Assembly: GCA_902776765.1 (NCBI GenBank)
Contig: CACYRP010000029.1
Location: 1 to 64,000, forward strand
DNA length: 64,000 nucleotides
Direction of reading: 5' to 3'
DNA from: Fibrobacter succinogenes
Lineage (GTDB): Bacteria; Fibrobacterota; Fibrobacteria; Fibrobacterales; Fibrobacteraceae
The position numbers were made by a program, and so were the translations under genes. The notes under the pieces are model-generated. The model had not been told where the DNA came from, made no database searches, and worked only from the letters and a program-made list of their open reading frames with translations. Below are positions 1-8,932 of this stretch, one piece after another. The number at the start of each line of letters is the position of its first letter. Position 1 is the first letter of the stretch.

Positions 1-1
1 A

Positions 2-385
2 GCGCTCAAGGGCAAGCATAGCAATATCGGTATGATCGAGCTCAAGAAGTCTCCGGAGCTCTATGCGGAGTACTTGAGGCGTGAAACGGAAATCCGCATT
101 CAGGAGTCGATGTATAAGATCCTGCGCCAGCAGAGCGAGCAGATGCGACTGGAAGAAGCGAAGACGCTCACGAACCTCCATGTGCTTGAACCGCCTTGGG
201 AAAACAATAAGAAGTTTTCTCCGAAGCGCGGTCTTATTCTTGTGTTTACGGTGTTCATCTCGTTCTTCTTTGCAACGTTCTTCTGCAACTTTGTGGAGTT
301 CATGCGCTCGGAAAAACGCAAGAATACCAAGATTGCTGCCGAGTGGAATTTCTTTGTCCAGAAAGTTTGCTTCTGGCGAAAGTAG
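2..385 (+). CDS. Polysaccharide chain-length determinant (Wzz/GNVR type), C-terminal part
   Basis: The gene enters from the left edge; only its last 127 codons are present. The visible part is a charged helical stretch (about residues 10-65), a proline-containing segment (LEPPWENNKKFSPKRG) and one strong C-terminal membrane helix (LILVFTVFISFFFATFFCNF), then a short basic tail. A coiled coil, a Pro-rich motif and TM2 in this order are typical of the end of Wzz-type chain-length regulators of surface polysaccharide. A Wzy-like polymerase follows 19 bp later, which supports the role. The N-terminal TM1 and main periplasmic domain lie outside the window, so the exact subfamily cannot be judged. 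Confidence 0.7.
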   Translation, partial: ALKGKHSNIGMIELKKSPELYAEYLRRETEIRIQESMYKILRQQSEQMRLEEAKTLTNLHVLEPPWENNKKFSPKRGLILVFTVFISFFFATFFCNFVEFMRSEKRKNTKIAAEWNFFVQKVCFWRK

Positions 386-404
386 TTCTTGAGGCGTAAC
401 CATT

Positions 405-1766
405 ATGGAGGCGTTGTTCGCTTATCCCGAATCAAGCGTGATGTTCACGCTTGCCATAGTGGCTATTGTACTTGTTTCGGTTTTCAAGGAAGATTTCTTT
501 CGCCCGTCGACTCTGTACTTTTTGGTGCAGATGATTATGCTTGGCGTTTCGTACATGAAGTTCTTGCCGATGATGTCGGACTTTAACTATTCGACTTGGC
601 TTGTGTGGGGCGGTGGCATGTTCTGTTTTTTGGTGGGCTGCTACATGACCGATTTTGCGTGGCGTTCTTATGGCGGGCCTCCGCTGCAGAAGACGCTTTC
701 GGTGCATGGCGAGTACAATTGGGTTTGTCATTTCTTTTTGAGTTTCTTGGCGCTTGCGTATTTCCTTGTCGGCGTTTTCGGCGTCATTTCGGTGACAGGG
801 AACCTTGTGCTTTTGACGGACAATCCTTCGATATGGCTCACGGGCAAGGACAATGAAGTGCTCAAGTATGCGGATTTCTTTACCACGGGTGCAATGGTCG
901 TTGGACTTTTTGCGGTAGCGTCTTTCAAGTCGATGAACTCGGTGCGCTGGGTGCGCTATGCCTCGCGCTTTATGGTCGTGTTAACGATTGTGCTTTCGTT
1001 CATGACATACCCTAGCCGTGGCATCAACATGCTTTGCATCGGCATGTTCCTGATTTTGTTCAATTATTTGCGTGGGCGTTTTTCGTGGCCGTCGCTTGCT
1101 ATAGTGACTGTACTAGTTTGTGTATTCTTTGTGGCGGTCGCGTCGCTCAAAGGGCAATACGGAAATTCCGACATTACCGATGGCAAGAATGCAAAGGAAG
1201 CGGCGTTTCTCTTGTACAGGTACGTGGCCAACAACTATTGGAATCTGGATTACGCGTTCAATCGCATGAGTGACATTCCCGAACATGAATGGACTTACGG
1301 TATAGATGCGTTTTTTGGAGTGACGCACTTGATGCACATTGGTGACGGTATCCAGCGGAGTTTTGGTTGGGACTCGCCGTTCAATGAGAGTGTGATAAAA
1401 TGTATCGGGTTCAATACTATTCCTTACCTTTGGGATGCGTACAAGGACTTTGGGCTCCCGGGCATATTCCTCTTGCCGTTTTTCTTCGGCGTGCTCTTTA
1501 CGTTCTGCTATCATAAGATGGCCGTTGCCAAGAGCCCTTTCATGTTACTCTTGACCGCAATGTCCATGATGTGGATTATCCTGTGGAATTTTACCACGGG
1601 GTACAAACAAAGTATGTACTGGGTGTGGATGTTCTTTTTCTTTTTTGTCTGTACAGTGAGCAGTGGCCGCACTATTTTGTCGCCTGAGAAGGATGACAAT
1701 TACGCCGACTGCGATAAATCCGTATTACCACTTCATTCTCTTATTGCGGATAAAGTACCAAAATAA
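405..1766 (+). CDS. O-antigen/capsule polymerase-like (Wzy family) membrane protein
   Basis: A 453-aa protein with about 10-12 hydrophobic segments along its whole length and a larger hydrophilic loop around residues 255-335 (from KGQYGNSD to the segment after MHIGDGIQRSF). This layout is typical of Wzy-type polymerases, which join repeat units in the inner membrane; primary sequence is poorly conserved in that family. It follows the Wzz-like gene by 19 bp, so the two are probably one operon. The ATG at 405 has GAGGCG 9-14 bases upstream as a weak ribosome site. Its last 42 bp overlap the convergent flippase gene. Function rests on topology and context. Confidence 0.65.
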   Translation: MEALFAYPESSVMFTLAIVAIVLVSVFKEDFFRPSTLYFLVQMIMLGVSYMKFLPMMSDFNYSTWLVWGGGMFCFLVGCYMTDFAWRSYGGPPLQKTLSVHGEYNWVCHFFLSFLALAYFLVGVFGVISVTGNLVLLTDNPSIWLTGKDNEVLKYADFFTTGAMVVGLFAVASFKSMNSVRWVRYASRFMVVLTIVLSFMTYPSRGINMLCIGMFLILFNYLRGRFSWPSLAIVTVLVCVFFVAVASLKGQYGNSDITDGKNAKEAAFLLYRYVANNYWNLDYAFNRMSDIPEHEWTYGIDAFFGVTHLMHIGDGIQRSFGWDSPFNESVIKCIGFNTIPYLWDAYKDFGLPGIFLLPFFFGVLFTFCYHKMAVAKSPFMLLLTAMSMMWIILWNFTTGYKQSMYWVWMFFFFFVCTVSSGRTILSPEKDDNYADCDKSVLPLHSLIADKVPK

Positions 1767-2960
1767 GATTGCGGTCAGCAAGAAATCACCGGTAAGGGCA
1801 AATAGGGGAATCAGTTTGTTTTCAAGGTACATTCCTGCAAGTCCGCAAACGATGATGTTTACAATGCCGCCGATGCTTATCATGAGCGCATAGGTGGGGG
1901 TGGCATGTTCCTTGAGGAGCGTCGAGATGAGCGTTGTGCGGGTTGCCTGGAATATCAGCGAGAACGAAAGAATTTGCAGAATGTGGGCACTGGTTTGTAA
2001 TGTCGCGTCGGTCCAGTTGGCGGCAAAGAAAAGAATCTGTAGAATCCACGAGGGAAATAGCCACAATGGGGAAGAGCACACGGCGATGAACAGCGTAAAG
2101 ATGGCGATGTCTTTAAGGTGGATGTCCTTATCGTGCGTGGAGTGTAGCGTGATGAGGTTCGACGAGATGAAGTGAACCATGATGCTGGAACAGAGCAGGA
2201 GGATTTTGTGTCCGAAGTTGTAACATCCTAAAAATTCGTCGCTTGCGAATCTGTCGGCAACGTAAAGGCCGAGGGGGAGGTACGCAAATGACGCAAAGCT
2301 GGAAATGGCATAGGGAATGCCGGCTTTGATCATGAGGGCGATAAAGCGGAATGTGCGGCGCGTGATTTTGAGGAGCTTTGCATTGAAGGCTTGCGTCACG
2401 CCGTAGAAGAATGCGGGGAGTGCGGCAAGGACCATGGCAAGAGCGATCAGCTCGATTTTGTCGACCCTGAAATAGAGAAGCGTAATTCCCATGACGGTGG
2501 AATACGAAATCGTGTGCAGGAGCTTCGAGACGAAGAGCCTTTTCCAGAATTTGCCGCAGATGAAGTACCAGTCGAAAAACGCATGCTGGAAGACGAGTCC
2601 GAGCGTGAAGATGAGTTCGCCGTAAAAGATCGGATGGCCATGGCGGAAAATGCATGCGAATGCAATCATGAGGAGAGCTGCCCCTATGGCCGCGAAAAGC
2701 CGCAATTGGAGGATGTTCCTGAAAAGCGATCCGACGGTTGCGCGGCTCCCGAAAAAGGCGAGAATGAGCGTCGTCATCCCGAAATCGGCGATGGCGCAGA
2801 ATATGGAGTAGTCGGTCTGGAGGAGCCCGAAGTGCCCGTAGGAGGCGGTCCCGAGGTTACGCGCGATGAAATTCTGGACGAAAAATGAAATTCCCTGGAT
2901 GAGGAGATTTACAAATGCAATGAAAACACCGATTTTAATATTGCGGAAAGCCTGGAACAT
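1725..2960 (-). CDS. Polysaccharide flippase (Wzx/MATE-like)
   Basis: A 411-aa protein with about 12 TM helices. The start (MFQAFRNIKIGVFIAFVNLLIQG...FVQNFIARNLGTASYGHFGLLQT) is the classic N-terminus of polysaccharide-export flippases: a first TM, then the LG...YG.F loop. The usual length of the family is 400-500 aa. It would move lipid-linked repeat units across the inner membrane and completes the Wzz-Wzy-Wzx set with the two genes to its left, although it is on the opposite strand and convergent with them (42-bp overlap). Confidence 0.8.
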   Translation of the reverse strand: MFQAFRNIKIGVFIAFVNLLIQGISFFVQNFIARNLGTASYGHFGLLQTDYSIFCAIADFGMTTLILAFFGSRATVGSLFRNILQLRLFAAIGAALLMIAFACIFRHGHPIFYGELIFTLGLVFQHAFFDWYFICGKFWKRLFVSKLLHTISYSTVMGITLLYFRVDKIELIALAMVLAALPAFFYGVTQAFNAKLLKITRRTFRFIALMIKAGIPYAISSFASFAYLPLGLYVADRFASDEFLGCYNFGHKILLLCSSIMVHFISSNLITLHSTHDKDIHLKDIAIFTLFIAVCSSPLWLFPSWILQILFFAANWTDATLQTSAHILQILSFSLIFQATRTTLISTLLKEHATPTYALMISIGGIVNIIVCGLAGMYLENKLIPLFALTGDFLLTAILFWYFIRNKRMKW

Positions 2961-2963
2961 GCA

Positions 2964-3037
2964 AGTAAAATTAGAATTTAGAACTTAGAGCTTAGAACTT
3001 AGAACTTAGAATTAGAGCTTAGAGTTTAGAACTTTGC
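2964..3037. repeat. Short-period repeats of the TTAGAACTTAGA type
   Basis: About 75 bp made of imperfect copies of (A)GAACTTAGA / GAGCTTAGA, placed directly upstream of the flippase start. The same motif recurs at 16480-16565 and, in the opposite orientation, at 44970-45180. It has no coding potential and is an intergenic repeat family of this genome. Confidence 0.8.
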
Positions 3038-3048
3038 CAGCTCTTTAC

Positions 3049-3056
3049 TATATTTG
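3049..3056 (+). promoter_or_regulatory. FCB-type -7 box TATATTTG
   Basis: TATATTTG matches the TAnnTTTG -7 consensus known for Bacteroidetes-type primary sigma factors. It lies about 12 bp before a closing stem of a candidate structured RNA. There is TTTG at 3033-3036, closer than the usual -33 spacing, so only the -7 box is well supported. Confidence 0.45.
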
Positions 3057-3062
3057 CTGCGT

Positions 3063-3226
3063 CAAAATTGCAATGTCGGAGTTTATTCACCATTTCGGGG
3101 TTGTCGGTTGTGCAAGGCCGCATACTTACCCGGGATGAAACGCTTGATTTGGCACGATAGGGGATTCCTGGACGTTGCAAATGGCTATTTACAGAAAAAA
3201 ACAGAAAAATATTTTGCTTTTTTTTT
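3063..3226 (+). ncRNA. Candidate structured small RNA (6S-like outline)
   Basis: Bases 3068-3077 (TTGCAATGTC) pair with 3171-3180 (GACGTTGCAA): ten pairs with one G-U. GGAG just inside can pair with ATTCC at 3164-3168. Further in, GTTGTGC pairs with GCACGAT with two wobbles. The centre between the stems is poorly paired, giving a long rod with an internal bubble, as in 6S RNA. A TATATTTG box precedes it and a ten-base T run (3217-3226) follows. No convincing ORF fits: the 62-codon frame here resembles nothing. The class assignment is inference; it could be another RNA or a long leader of the tRNA-tig transcript. Confidence 0.35.
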
Positions 3227-3227
3227 G

Positions 3228-3235
3228 TATCTTTG
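3228..3235 (+). promoter_or_regulatory. FCB-type -7 box TATCTTTG before tRNA-Leu
   Basis: TATCTTTG, a match to TAnnTTTG, ends 11 bases before the first base of the tRNA. That spacing suits a start point a few bases upstream of the mature 5' end. The identical octamer lies upstream of the aspartate kinase gene (18891) and the membrane-protein cassette (20930). Confidence 0.55.
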
Positions 3236-3246
3236 GTCTTGAAATC

Positions 3247-3337
3247 GCGAGAGTGGCGGAATTGGCAGACGCGCCAGACTTAGGATCTGGTACTTCGGTG
3301 TGTGGGTTCGACTCCCACCCGACTCCCACCCCTCGCA
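3247..3337 (+). tRNA. tRNA-Leu(TAG) with an 11-bp tandem duplication in the T arm/acceptor side
   Basis: The acceptor strand GCGAGAG (3247-3253), D arm, anticodon stem CCAGA/TCTGG with loop CTTAGGA (anticodon TAG) and a short variable arm with a TTCG loop are all present. The T arm is GTGGG-TTCGACT-CCCAC (3302-3318). The 3' acceptor strand should start there, but GACTCCCACCC is repeated in tandem (3310-3320 and 3321-3331), so CCCTCGC comes 11 bases late (3330-3336), followed by discriminator A. Without the extra copy the cloverleaf is normal apart from one A-C mismatch in the acceptor. CCA is not encoded. Whether the gene is functional is uncertain. Confidence 0.8.
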
Positions 3338-3383
3338 GTTCTTTTTTTTATCACCTTTTTAACAACCGTCTATCGGAGTATAT

Positions 3384-4552
3384 ATGTCCGCTGAAATCAA
3401 AGAAACAAGCGCAACCGTGCGCACCCTTGAAATTACAATCCCGCAGGGTGATCTCAAGGTTCCGTTCGAAAAGAAGCTTTCTCAGTACAAGAAGCAGGTC
3501 GCCTTGAAGGGCTTCCGCCAGGGCCAAGTGCCGAAGTCCATGATCTTGAAGCAGTTCGGACCGTCCATCCGCCACGAAGCTGTTGATGATGTCGTGAACT
3601 CCATCGTTCAGGAAACGCTCAAGGGCGCAAATATCATTCCGGTTGGCAAGATGGTCGTTAAGGAATTCAACGACGACGAAAAGAGCGACATCACACTTAA
3701 GGTCGAAGTCGAAGTTGATCCGGAAATCGATATCAAGGGTTACGCTGACACGGGCATCACCGTTCCGGCTACTGCCGTTCACGAAGAAGAAGTCCAGGCC
3801 GAATTCGACCGCCTCATGCAGATGTGGAGCAAGGACGTTCACGTAGACCGCGAAGCCAAGAAGGGTGACGTTGTTGTTGGTGACTATATCGAAGTTGTTA
3901 TCGACGGTGAAAAGCAGGAACTTCCGGAAAACAAGGAATTCCGTTCTCTCCTCGGTGAATCCGCTTCTCCGGGATTCGACGAAGGCCTCACTGGTTCTAA
4001 GGCTGGCGACAAGAAGGAAATCAACTTCAAGTATCCGGATGACCACAAGGACGAACGCTACCGCGGCAAGACCGCTCAGTTCAACGTCGAAATCAAGGAC
4101 GTTGCCTCGCCGCCCAGAAGAAGGACGCAGCAAAGAACAAGGCTATCAACGAAGCTATCGACAAGCTCATCGAAGCTAACCCGTTCGAAGTGCCGAAGGC
4201 TCGCGTGTACGACCTCATCAAGTGGACGCTCAACCGCAATGCCCAGAGCGAAAAGGACGTTGTGGAACCGACCGAAGAACAGATAAACGAACTCTCCGGC
4301 GAAGCTATCCGCGAAATCAAGAAGCACCGCATTCTCGAATTCGTTGCCACGAAGGAAAAGATCAAGCCGACGCAGGCTCTCGTTGACGAACGCCTCCAGC
4401 AGATGGCTAACGCTTACCACGTGGAATTCGAAAACTTGAAGAACCACTTCCGTCAGTCTGGCCGTATCAACCAGCTGCGCGACGAACTTCGCTTCCAGAT
4501 GGCCGCTGACTTCATCGTCGGTATCCGTCCGGCTGCTGAAGAAACAAAGTAA
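3384..4552 (+). pseudogene. tig: Trigger factor, broken by a single-base frameshift
   Basis: Trigger factor is the ribosome-associated chaperone and prolyl isomerase at the nascent-chain exit. Frame 1 (3384 to about 4108) has the ribosome-binding domain with its GFRQGQVP signature (about residues 43-50), followed by the FKBP-like domain ending in FNVEIKDVA. Homology then jumps to another frame: AAQKKDAAKNKAINEAID..., through VPKARVYDLIKW to the stop at 4552. The jump lies in GCCTCGCCGCCCAG (4104-4117); restoring one base, for example a second G after 4109, rejoins the frames into about 390 aa, slightly short for the family. A good ribosome site (CGGAG) precedes the ATG. It sits just upstream of clpP-clpX-lon, a common tig position. 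A real deletion and a sequence error are both possible. Confidence 0.85.
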
Positions 4553-4564
4553 TAAGAGGAATAA

Positions 4565-5155
4565 ATGCTCATCCCTACCGTCATTGAAACTACCGGGCGC
4601 GGCGAACGCGCTTACGATATCTATTCCAGACTTCTCAAGGAACGTATCATCTTTTTGGGCACGCCGATTAACGACGAAGTGGCAAATAATGTCATGGCCC
4701 AGTTGATTTTCCTGGAATACGAGAATCCGGAAAAGGATATCACGCTGTACATAAACAGCCCGGGCGGTTACGTGTCGGCAGGGCTTGCCATTTATGATAC
4801 CATGCAGCATGTTCGTCCGAATATCGCGACCATCTGCATTGGTAGTTGTGCTTCGATGGCCGCCGTGCTCCTTGCTGCAGGTACGAAGGGCAAGCGCTAT
4901 GCGCTCCCGCATTCCCGCATCATGTTGCACCAGCCGTCGGGTGCCGCTACCGGCCAATCTACAGATATTCAGATTACCGCAAAAGAAATTATCCGTACCA
5001 AGGATACCCTTACCGAAATTGTCGCTAAGCACACCGGCAGGGCTGTCGACGAAGTCCGCGAAAAGACGGACCGCGACTTTTACATGGGCCCCGAAGAAGC
5101 AAAGGCTTTTGGTGTCATCGACGAAATTTTTGTGCCGCGTAAAGAAGGTGTTTAA
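4565..5155 (+). CDS. clpP: ATP-dependent Clp protease proteolytic subunit ClpP
   Basis: A 196-aa serine protease subunit that forms the two-ring degradation chamber used with ClpX. The catalytic triad is visible: S97 in GSCASMAA, H122 in MLHQPSG and D171 in DRDFYMG, at the same numbers as mature E. coli ClpP. The glycine-rich NSPGG segment (residues 64-68) is also present. GAGGA lies 6 bases before the ATG. The next gene, clpX, starts inside its stop codon (TAATG), so translation is coupled. Confidence 0.97.
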   Translation: MLIPTVIETTGRGERAYDIYSRLLKERIIFLGTPINDEVANNVMAQLIFLEYENPEKDITLYINSPGGYVSAGLAIYDTMQHVRPNIATICIGSCASMAAVLLAAGTKGKRYALPHSRIMLHQPSGAATGQSTDIQITAKEIIRTKDTLTEIVAKHTGRAVDEVREKTDRDFYMGPEEAKAFGVIDEIFVPRKEGV

Positions 5156-6441
5156 TGTATCGTAGTGGCAAAAACCACCCGGCCGTGAGTTGCAGTTTTT
5201 GCGGAAAGCCGGCAGAACAGGTCGAAAAGATGATTACCGGCGCCGGTGCGTATATTTGCAGTGACTGCATACGCATGTGTAGCCGTATCTTGGAAGAAGA
5301 CCTCGCACGTACGAAACAGGAAAAGGAAGCGAAGGAAATTGCATCAAAGCCGCTTCCGCTCCCGACCGAAATCAAGGCGCATCTGGATGATTTTGTCATT
5401 GGGCAGGATCGCGCGAAGATGGCACTTTCTGTTGCCGTTTACAACCATTACAAGCGTCTCCGCTACAAGCAAACTCACAAGTCCAAGGACGATGTCGATG
5501 TCGAGAAGTCGAACTTGCTCTTGGTTGGCCCGACCGGTTCGGGAAAGACTTTGCTCGCACAGACGATGGCCCGTTTCTTGGACGTGCCGTTTACGATTGC
5601 CGATGCTACCGTTTTGACTGAAGCGGGTTACGTGGGCGAAGACGTCGATAGCATCATCGTGCGCCTGTTGCAGGCTGCCGATTACGATGTGGCAAAGGCC
5701 GAACGCGGCATTATCTTTATCGACGAAATCGACAAGATTGCACGCAAGACGGCGAACCCTTCCATTACCCGCGACGTGAGCGGTGAAGGCGTTCAGCAGG
5801 GACTTTTGAAGCTCCTCGAAGGTACGGTTGCCTCGGTTCCGCCGAAGGGTGGCCGCAAGCATCCGGAACAACCCCTTGTGCAGGTGAACACGAGAAACAT
5901 CTTGTTCATTTGCGGTGGCGCCTTCGAAACGCTCGACAAGATTATCTCGCAGCGCGTGAACCAGGGTGGCATGGGCTTTGGTGCCGAAATCCATACGGCT
6001 AGCGAAAACAGCTTGAGCGAACTCTTCAAGCAGCTCGAACCGGAAGACTTGATCAAGTTCGGTCTTATCCCGGAAATTGTCGGCCGTTTGCCGATTGCCG
6101 TTGCGCTCGAAGAGCTTGACGAAACGGCCTTGATGAACATCTTGACGCAGCCGAAGAACGCACTTGTAAAGCAGTACAAGAGCTTGTTCGCTATGGACAA
6201 CATCAAGCTTGAATTCGAAGACGATGCCCTCAAGGAAATTGTCCTCGAAACGATGACCCGCAAGACGGGCGCCCGCGGCCTCAGATCCGTGATGGAGCGC
6301 GTGTTGCAGCAGGCGATGTTCAAGATGCCGGGTTCTGGCGAAAAAACATTTACCGTGACGGTCGAGATGGTTAAGGAAAGTCTTTATTCCAAGCCTACCT
6401 CGGGTGGCGGGGCTAAGAAATCAAAGACTGGCGTAGCCTAG
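5155..6441 (+). CDS. clpX: ClpX, AAA+ unfoldase of the ClpXP protease
   Basis: A 428-aa protein with an N-terminal zinc-binding domain (C13, C16, C35, C38), Walker A GPTGSGKT, Walker [10 protein letters not shown] and the typical ClpX C-terminal domain. It recognises tagged substrates, unfolds them with ATP and feeds them to ClpP. The ClpP-contact loop reads GMGFGA where E. coli has GIGFGA, a conservative change. The ATG overlaps the clpP stop by one base. Confidence 0.97.
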   Translation: MYRSGKNHPAVSCSFCGKPAEQVEKMITGAGAYICSDCIRMCSRILEEDLARTKQEKEAKEIASKPLPLPTEIKAHLDDFVIGQDRAKMALSVAVYNHYKRLRYKQTHKSKDDVDVEKSNLLLVGPTGSGKTLLAQTMARFLDVPFTIADATVLTEAGYVGEDVDSIIVRLLQAADYDVAKAERGIIFIDEIDKIARKTANPSITRDVSGEGVQQGLLKLLEGTVASVPPKGGRKHPEQPLVQVNTRNILFICGGAFETLDKIISQRVNQGGMGFGAEIHTASENSLSELFKQLEPEDLIKFGLIPEIVGRLPIAVALEELDETALMNILTQPKNALVKQYKSLFAMDNIKLEFEDDALKEIVLETMTRKTGARGLRSVMERVLQQAMFKMPGSGEKTFTVTVEMVKESLYSKPTSGGGAKKSKTGVA

Positions 6442-6452
6442 ACAACTTCATT

Positions 6453-6483
6453 ACCTCGCAATTTTGCGAGGTTTACTAATTTT
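6453..6483 (+). terminator. Hairpin between clpX and lon
   Basis: ACCTCGCA (6453-6460) and TGCGAGGT (6465-6472) form a perfect 8-bp stem with a 4-base loop, followed by a T-rich but interrupted tail. It may act as a weak or partial terminator that separates the clpPX and lon transcripts, or as an RNA-stabilising hairpin; lon starts 17 bp after the stem. Confidence 0.55.
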
Positions 6484-6488
6484 ATAAT

Positions 6489-8885
6489 ATGGCTTTTGAC
6501 TTTAATAAAACGTATCCGTTGCTCCCTCTGAGGGACGCTGTTGTTTTTCCGCTGACAACGAGACGCATTTTGGTAGGTCGCGAGATGTCTCTTCGCGCCT
6601 TGGAATTTGCTGAGAACCATAACAATGAAATTATCTTGGTTGCACAGAAAAACGTGGAACAGGAATCGCTCGACAATCCGATGCTCGACCTTTACACGGT
6701 GGGCGTGATTGCACGCGTGGCGAATGTGACTCCATTCCCGAACGGCTGTGTGAAGGTTGTCTTGGAAGGGGATTCTGTGGTGGATCTCCGCTCGATTATT
6801 TTGCGCGACGGATTCTTGCAGGTGACTGTTTCTGCAAGGGAACATTTTATTAAGGCCGAAGACAAGTGCGAAAAGTTTGAAGATGTGCTGAACATGTTCC
6901 GCGATTACGCGATGCACAGGAACATCGCGGAAGGCATGGTCGAAGCGCTCTTTACGATGGATAGCCACATCAATGCCTTTTACGGGATGATCCCGTTCCT
7001 CTCGATTTCGCTTTCCGAGAAGCAGGCGCTTTTGGAAATGGAAACGATCGATGCGCTTGCGGAACGCTTGATTAGCCTGATGCAGGTGGCGCAAGAGAAC
7101 GAGAATGTTTTGATTCGCGTGCAGCAGAATGTTCGCCAGAAGATGGCGCAACAGCAAAAGGAATGGTTTATCTCTGAGCAAATCCGCCAGCTGCAAGATG
7201 AACTGGATGGCGAAAACGGAGGCTCTTCGGAACCGGATCAGCTGCTCAAGAAAATCAAGGCCAAGAAGTTTAGCCAGGCGATTGAAGAAAAGCTCGAAGA
7301 CGAAATCAGCCGCATGCGCATGATGCAGCCGACATCGCCGGAATATGCAGTGAGCCGCAATTATGTGGACTGGTTCTTGGCGCTGCCTTATGGCGTTTAC
7401 ACCGATACCGTCCTCAACATGAAGAAGGTAAAGGCGGAACTCGACTCCAAGCATTTTGGTTTGGACAAAGTTAAAGAACGCATTATGGAATACGTTGCCG
7501 TGCTGAAGCTTACCGGTACGGAACGCCGCGCTCCGATTCTTTGCCTTGTGGGCCCTCCGGGCGTGGGTAAAACAACGCTCGTGGAATCGATTGCTGCTGC
7601 CATGCAGCGTAACTTTGTCCGCATTACGCTTGGTGGCGTGCGCGACGAGGCCGAAATTCGCGGACACCGCCGCACTTATATTGGTGCAATGCCTGGTCGA
7701 TTCATTCATGCATTGCGCCGTGCAAAATGCATGAACCCTGTGATTTTGCTTGACGAAATCGACAAGATGGCAAGTGACTTTAGAGGCGACCCCGCAAGCG
7801 CCATGCTCGAAGTTTTGGACCCCGAACAGAATCACGATTTTACGGACCACTTTATGGAAGTGGGGCTCGACCTTAGCCGTGTGCTGTTCATTGCGACCGC
7901 AAATAGCGAAAGCGAAATCCCTGAAGCCTTGCGCGACCGCTTGGAAATCGTGCGCTTGCCGGGCTACTACCCGCATGAAAAGTTGCAGATTGCAGGCCAG
8001 TATTTGCTCCCGCGTATTTGCGAACGTACCGGCGTAAAGCTTAATGAGCAGATTAGCTTTAGCGACGAAATGATCAACGCTGTGATGCGCGGCTGGACCC
8101 GCGAAGCGGGTGTGCGCGAACTTGAACGCACTCTTGAAAATGCGGTGCGCCATCGCGCAAAAGACATTGTGATGGGCAAGAAATTCAAGCCGGAAATGAC
8201 AGAGAAAGTTCTCCACGAGTATCTCGGTGCACCGCGTTTCCTCGATAACCAGTTGCCGGAACCGGGCCGTCCGGGCGTTGTGACTGGCCTTGCCTGGACA
8301 AGTGTCGGTGGCGAAATTTTGCCTATTGAATGCATGCTCTTGAGCGGCAAGGGTCAACTCATTTTAACCGGTAAGCTTGGCGATGTGATGAAGGAATCGG
8401 CACAGATTGCTGTTTCGCTTGTCCGTGAACGCTTGCAGCGCTTTGGCATTGACCCCGCGATTGTGAAAAAGACGGACATCCACATTCACGTGCCGGAAGG
8501 CGCTGTGCCGAAGGATGGCCCCTCTGCAGGTATCGCGCTCACGCTCTGCTTGCTCAGTGCGTTCACGAAGCAGCCGATTGCACCGGATATCGCGTTTACG
8601 GGTGAAGTGAGCCTCACGGGCGCCTGCCTCCCGATTGGCGGCCTCAACGAAAAGGCGCTTGCTGCACTTGCCGCTGGCGTAAAGACACTCCGCTTGCCCG
8701 AAGGCAACAGGAAGGATGTGGCTGAACTCCCGGAACCGGCAAAGAAAGGCCTCAAGATCTACCCGCACAAGCATATCGACGAAATCGTGAAGATTTTGTT
8801 CAAGATGCCGAAAGTAGCGAAGGCTGGGGATGCCGCGGAAAAGGCCATTACCGAGAAGCCCGCGAAAAAGCAGACTAAAAAGTAA
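6489..8885 (+). CDS. lon: ATP-dependent protease La (Lon)
   Basis: A 798-aa Lon protease for removal of misfolded and regulatory proteins. It has the N-terminal substrate-binding domain (YPLLPLRDAVVFP start), a coiled region, the AAA+ module (Walker A GPPGVGKT, Walker B ILLDEIDK) and the serine protease domain. The Ser-Lys dyad is S679 (PKDGPSAG) and K722 (GGLNEKAL), the same numbers as in E. coli Lon. The lysine-rich tail (EKPAKKQTKK) is dispensable-looking. It closes the tig-clpP-clpX-lon cluster. Confidence 0.97.
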   Translation: MAFDFNKTYPLLPLRDAVVFPLTTRRILVGREMSLRALEFAENHNNEIILVAQKNVEQESLDNPMLDLYTVGVIARVANVTPFPNGCVKVVLEGDSVVDLRSIILRDGFLQVTVSAREHFIKAEDKCEKFEDVLNMFRDYAMHRNIAEGMVEALFTMDSHINAFYGMIPFLSISLSEKQALLEMETIDALAERLISLMQVAQENENVLIRVQQNVRQKMAQQQKEWFISEQIRQLQDELDGENGGSSEPDQLLKKIKAKKFSQAIEEKLEDEISRMRMMQPTSPEYAVSRNYVDWFLALPYGVYTDTVLNMKKVKAELDSKHFGLDKVKERIMEYVAVLKLTGTERRAPILCLVGPPGVGKTTLVESIAAAMQRNFVRITLGGVRDEAEIRGHRRTYIGAMPGRFIHALRRAKCMNPVILLDEIDKMASDFRGDPASAMLEVLDPEQNHDFTDHFMEVGLDLSRVLFIATANSESEIPEALRDRLEIVRLPGYYPHEKLQIAGQYLLPRICERTGVKLNEQISFSDEMINAVMRGWTREAGVRELERTLENAVRHRAKDIVMGKKFKPEMTEKVLHEYLGAPRFLDNQLPEPGRPGVVTGLAWTSVGGEILPIECMLLSGKGQLILTGKLGDVMKESAQIAVSLVRERLQRFGIDPAIVKKTDIHIHVPEGAVPKDGPSAGIALTLCLLSAFTKQPIAPDIAFTGEVSLTGACLPIGGLNEKALAALAAGVKTLRLPEGNRKDVAELPEPAKKGLKIYPHKHIDEIVKILFKMPKVAKAGDAAEKAITEKPAKKQTKK

Positions 8886-8897
8886 TGAAACAATAAC

Positions 8898-8932
8898 GCC
8901 CGCTCAGTGATAAACTGCGCGGGCATTTTTTA
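8898..8932 (+). terminator. Rho-independent terminator of lon
   Basis: GCCCGC (8898-8903) pairs with GCGGGC (8919-8924) and is followed by ATTTTTTATTT. The T tract touches the 3' end of the convergent gene, so it may also affect that transcript. Confidence 0.85.

Noticed and set aside
6438..8357. Long open frame (639 codons) on the minus strand opposite lon
   Set aside because: It mirrors the codon bias of lon on the other strand, has low-complexity His/Arg/Phe-rich translation and no domain; lon itself is certain.
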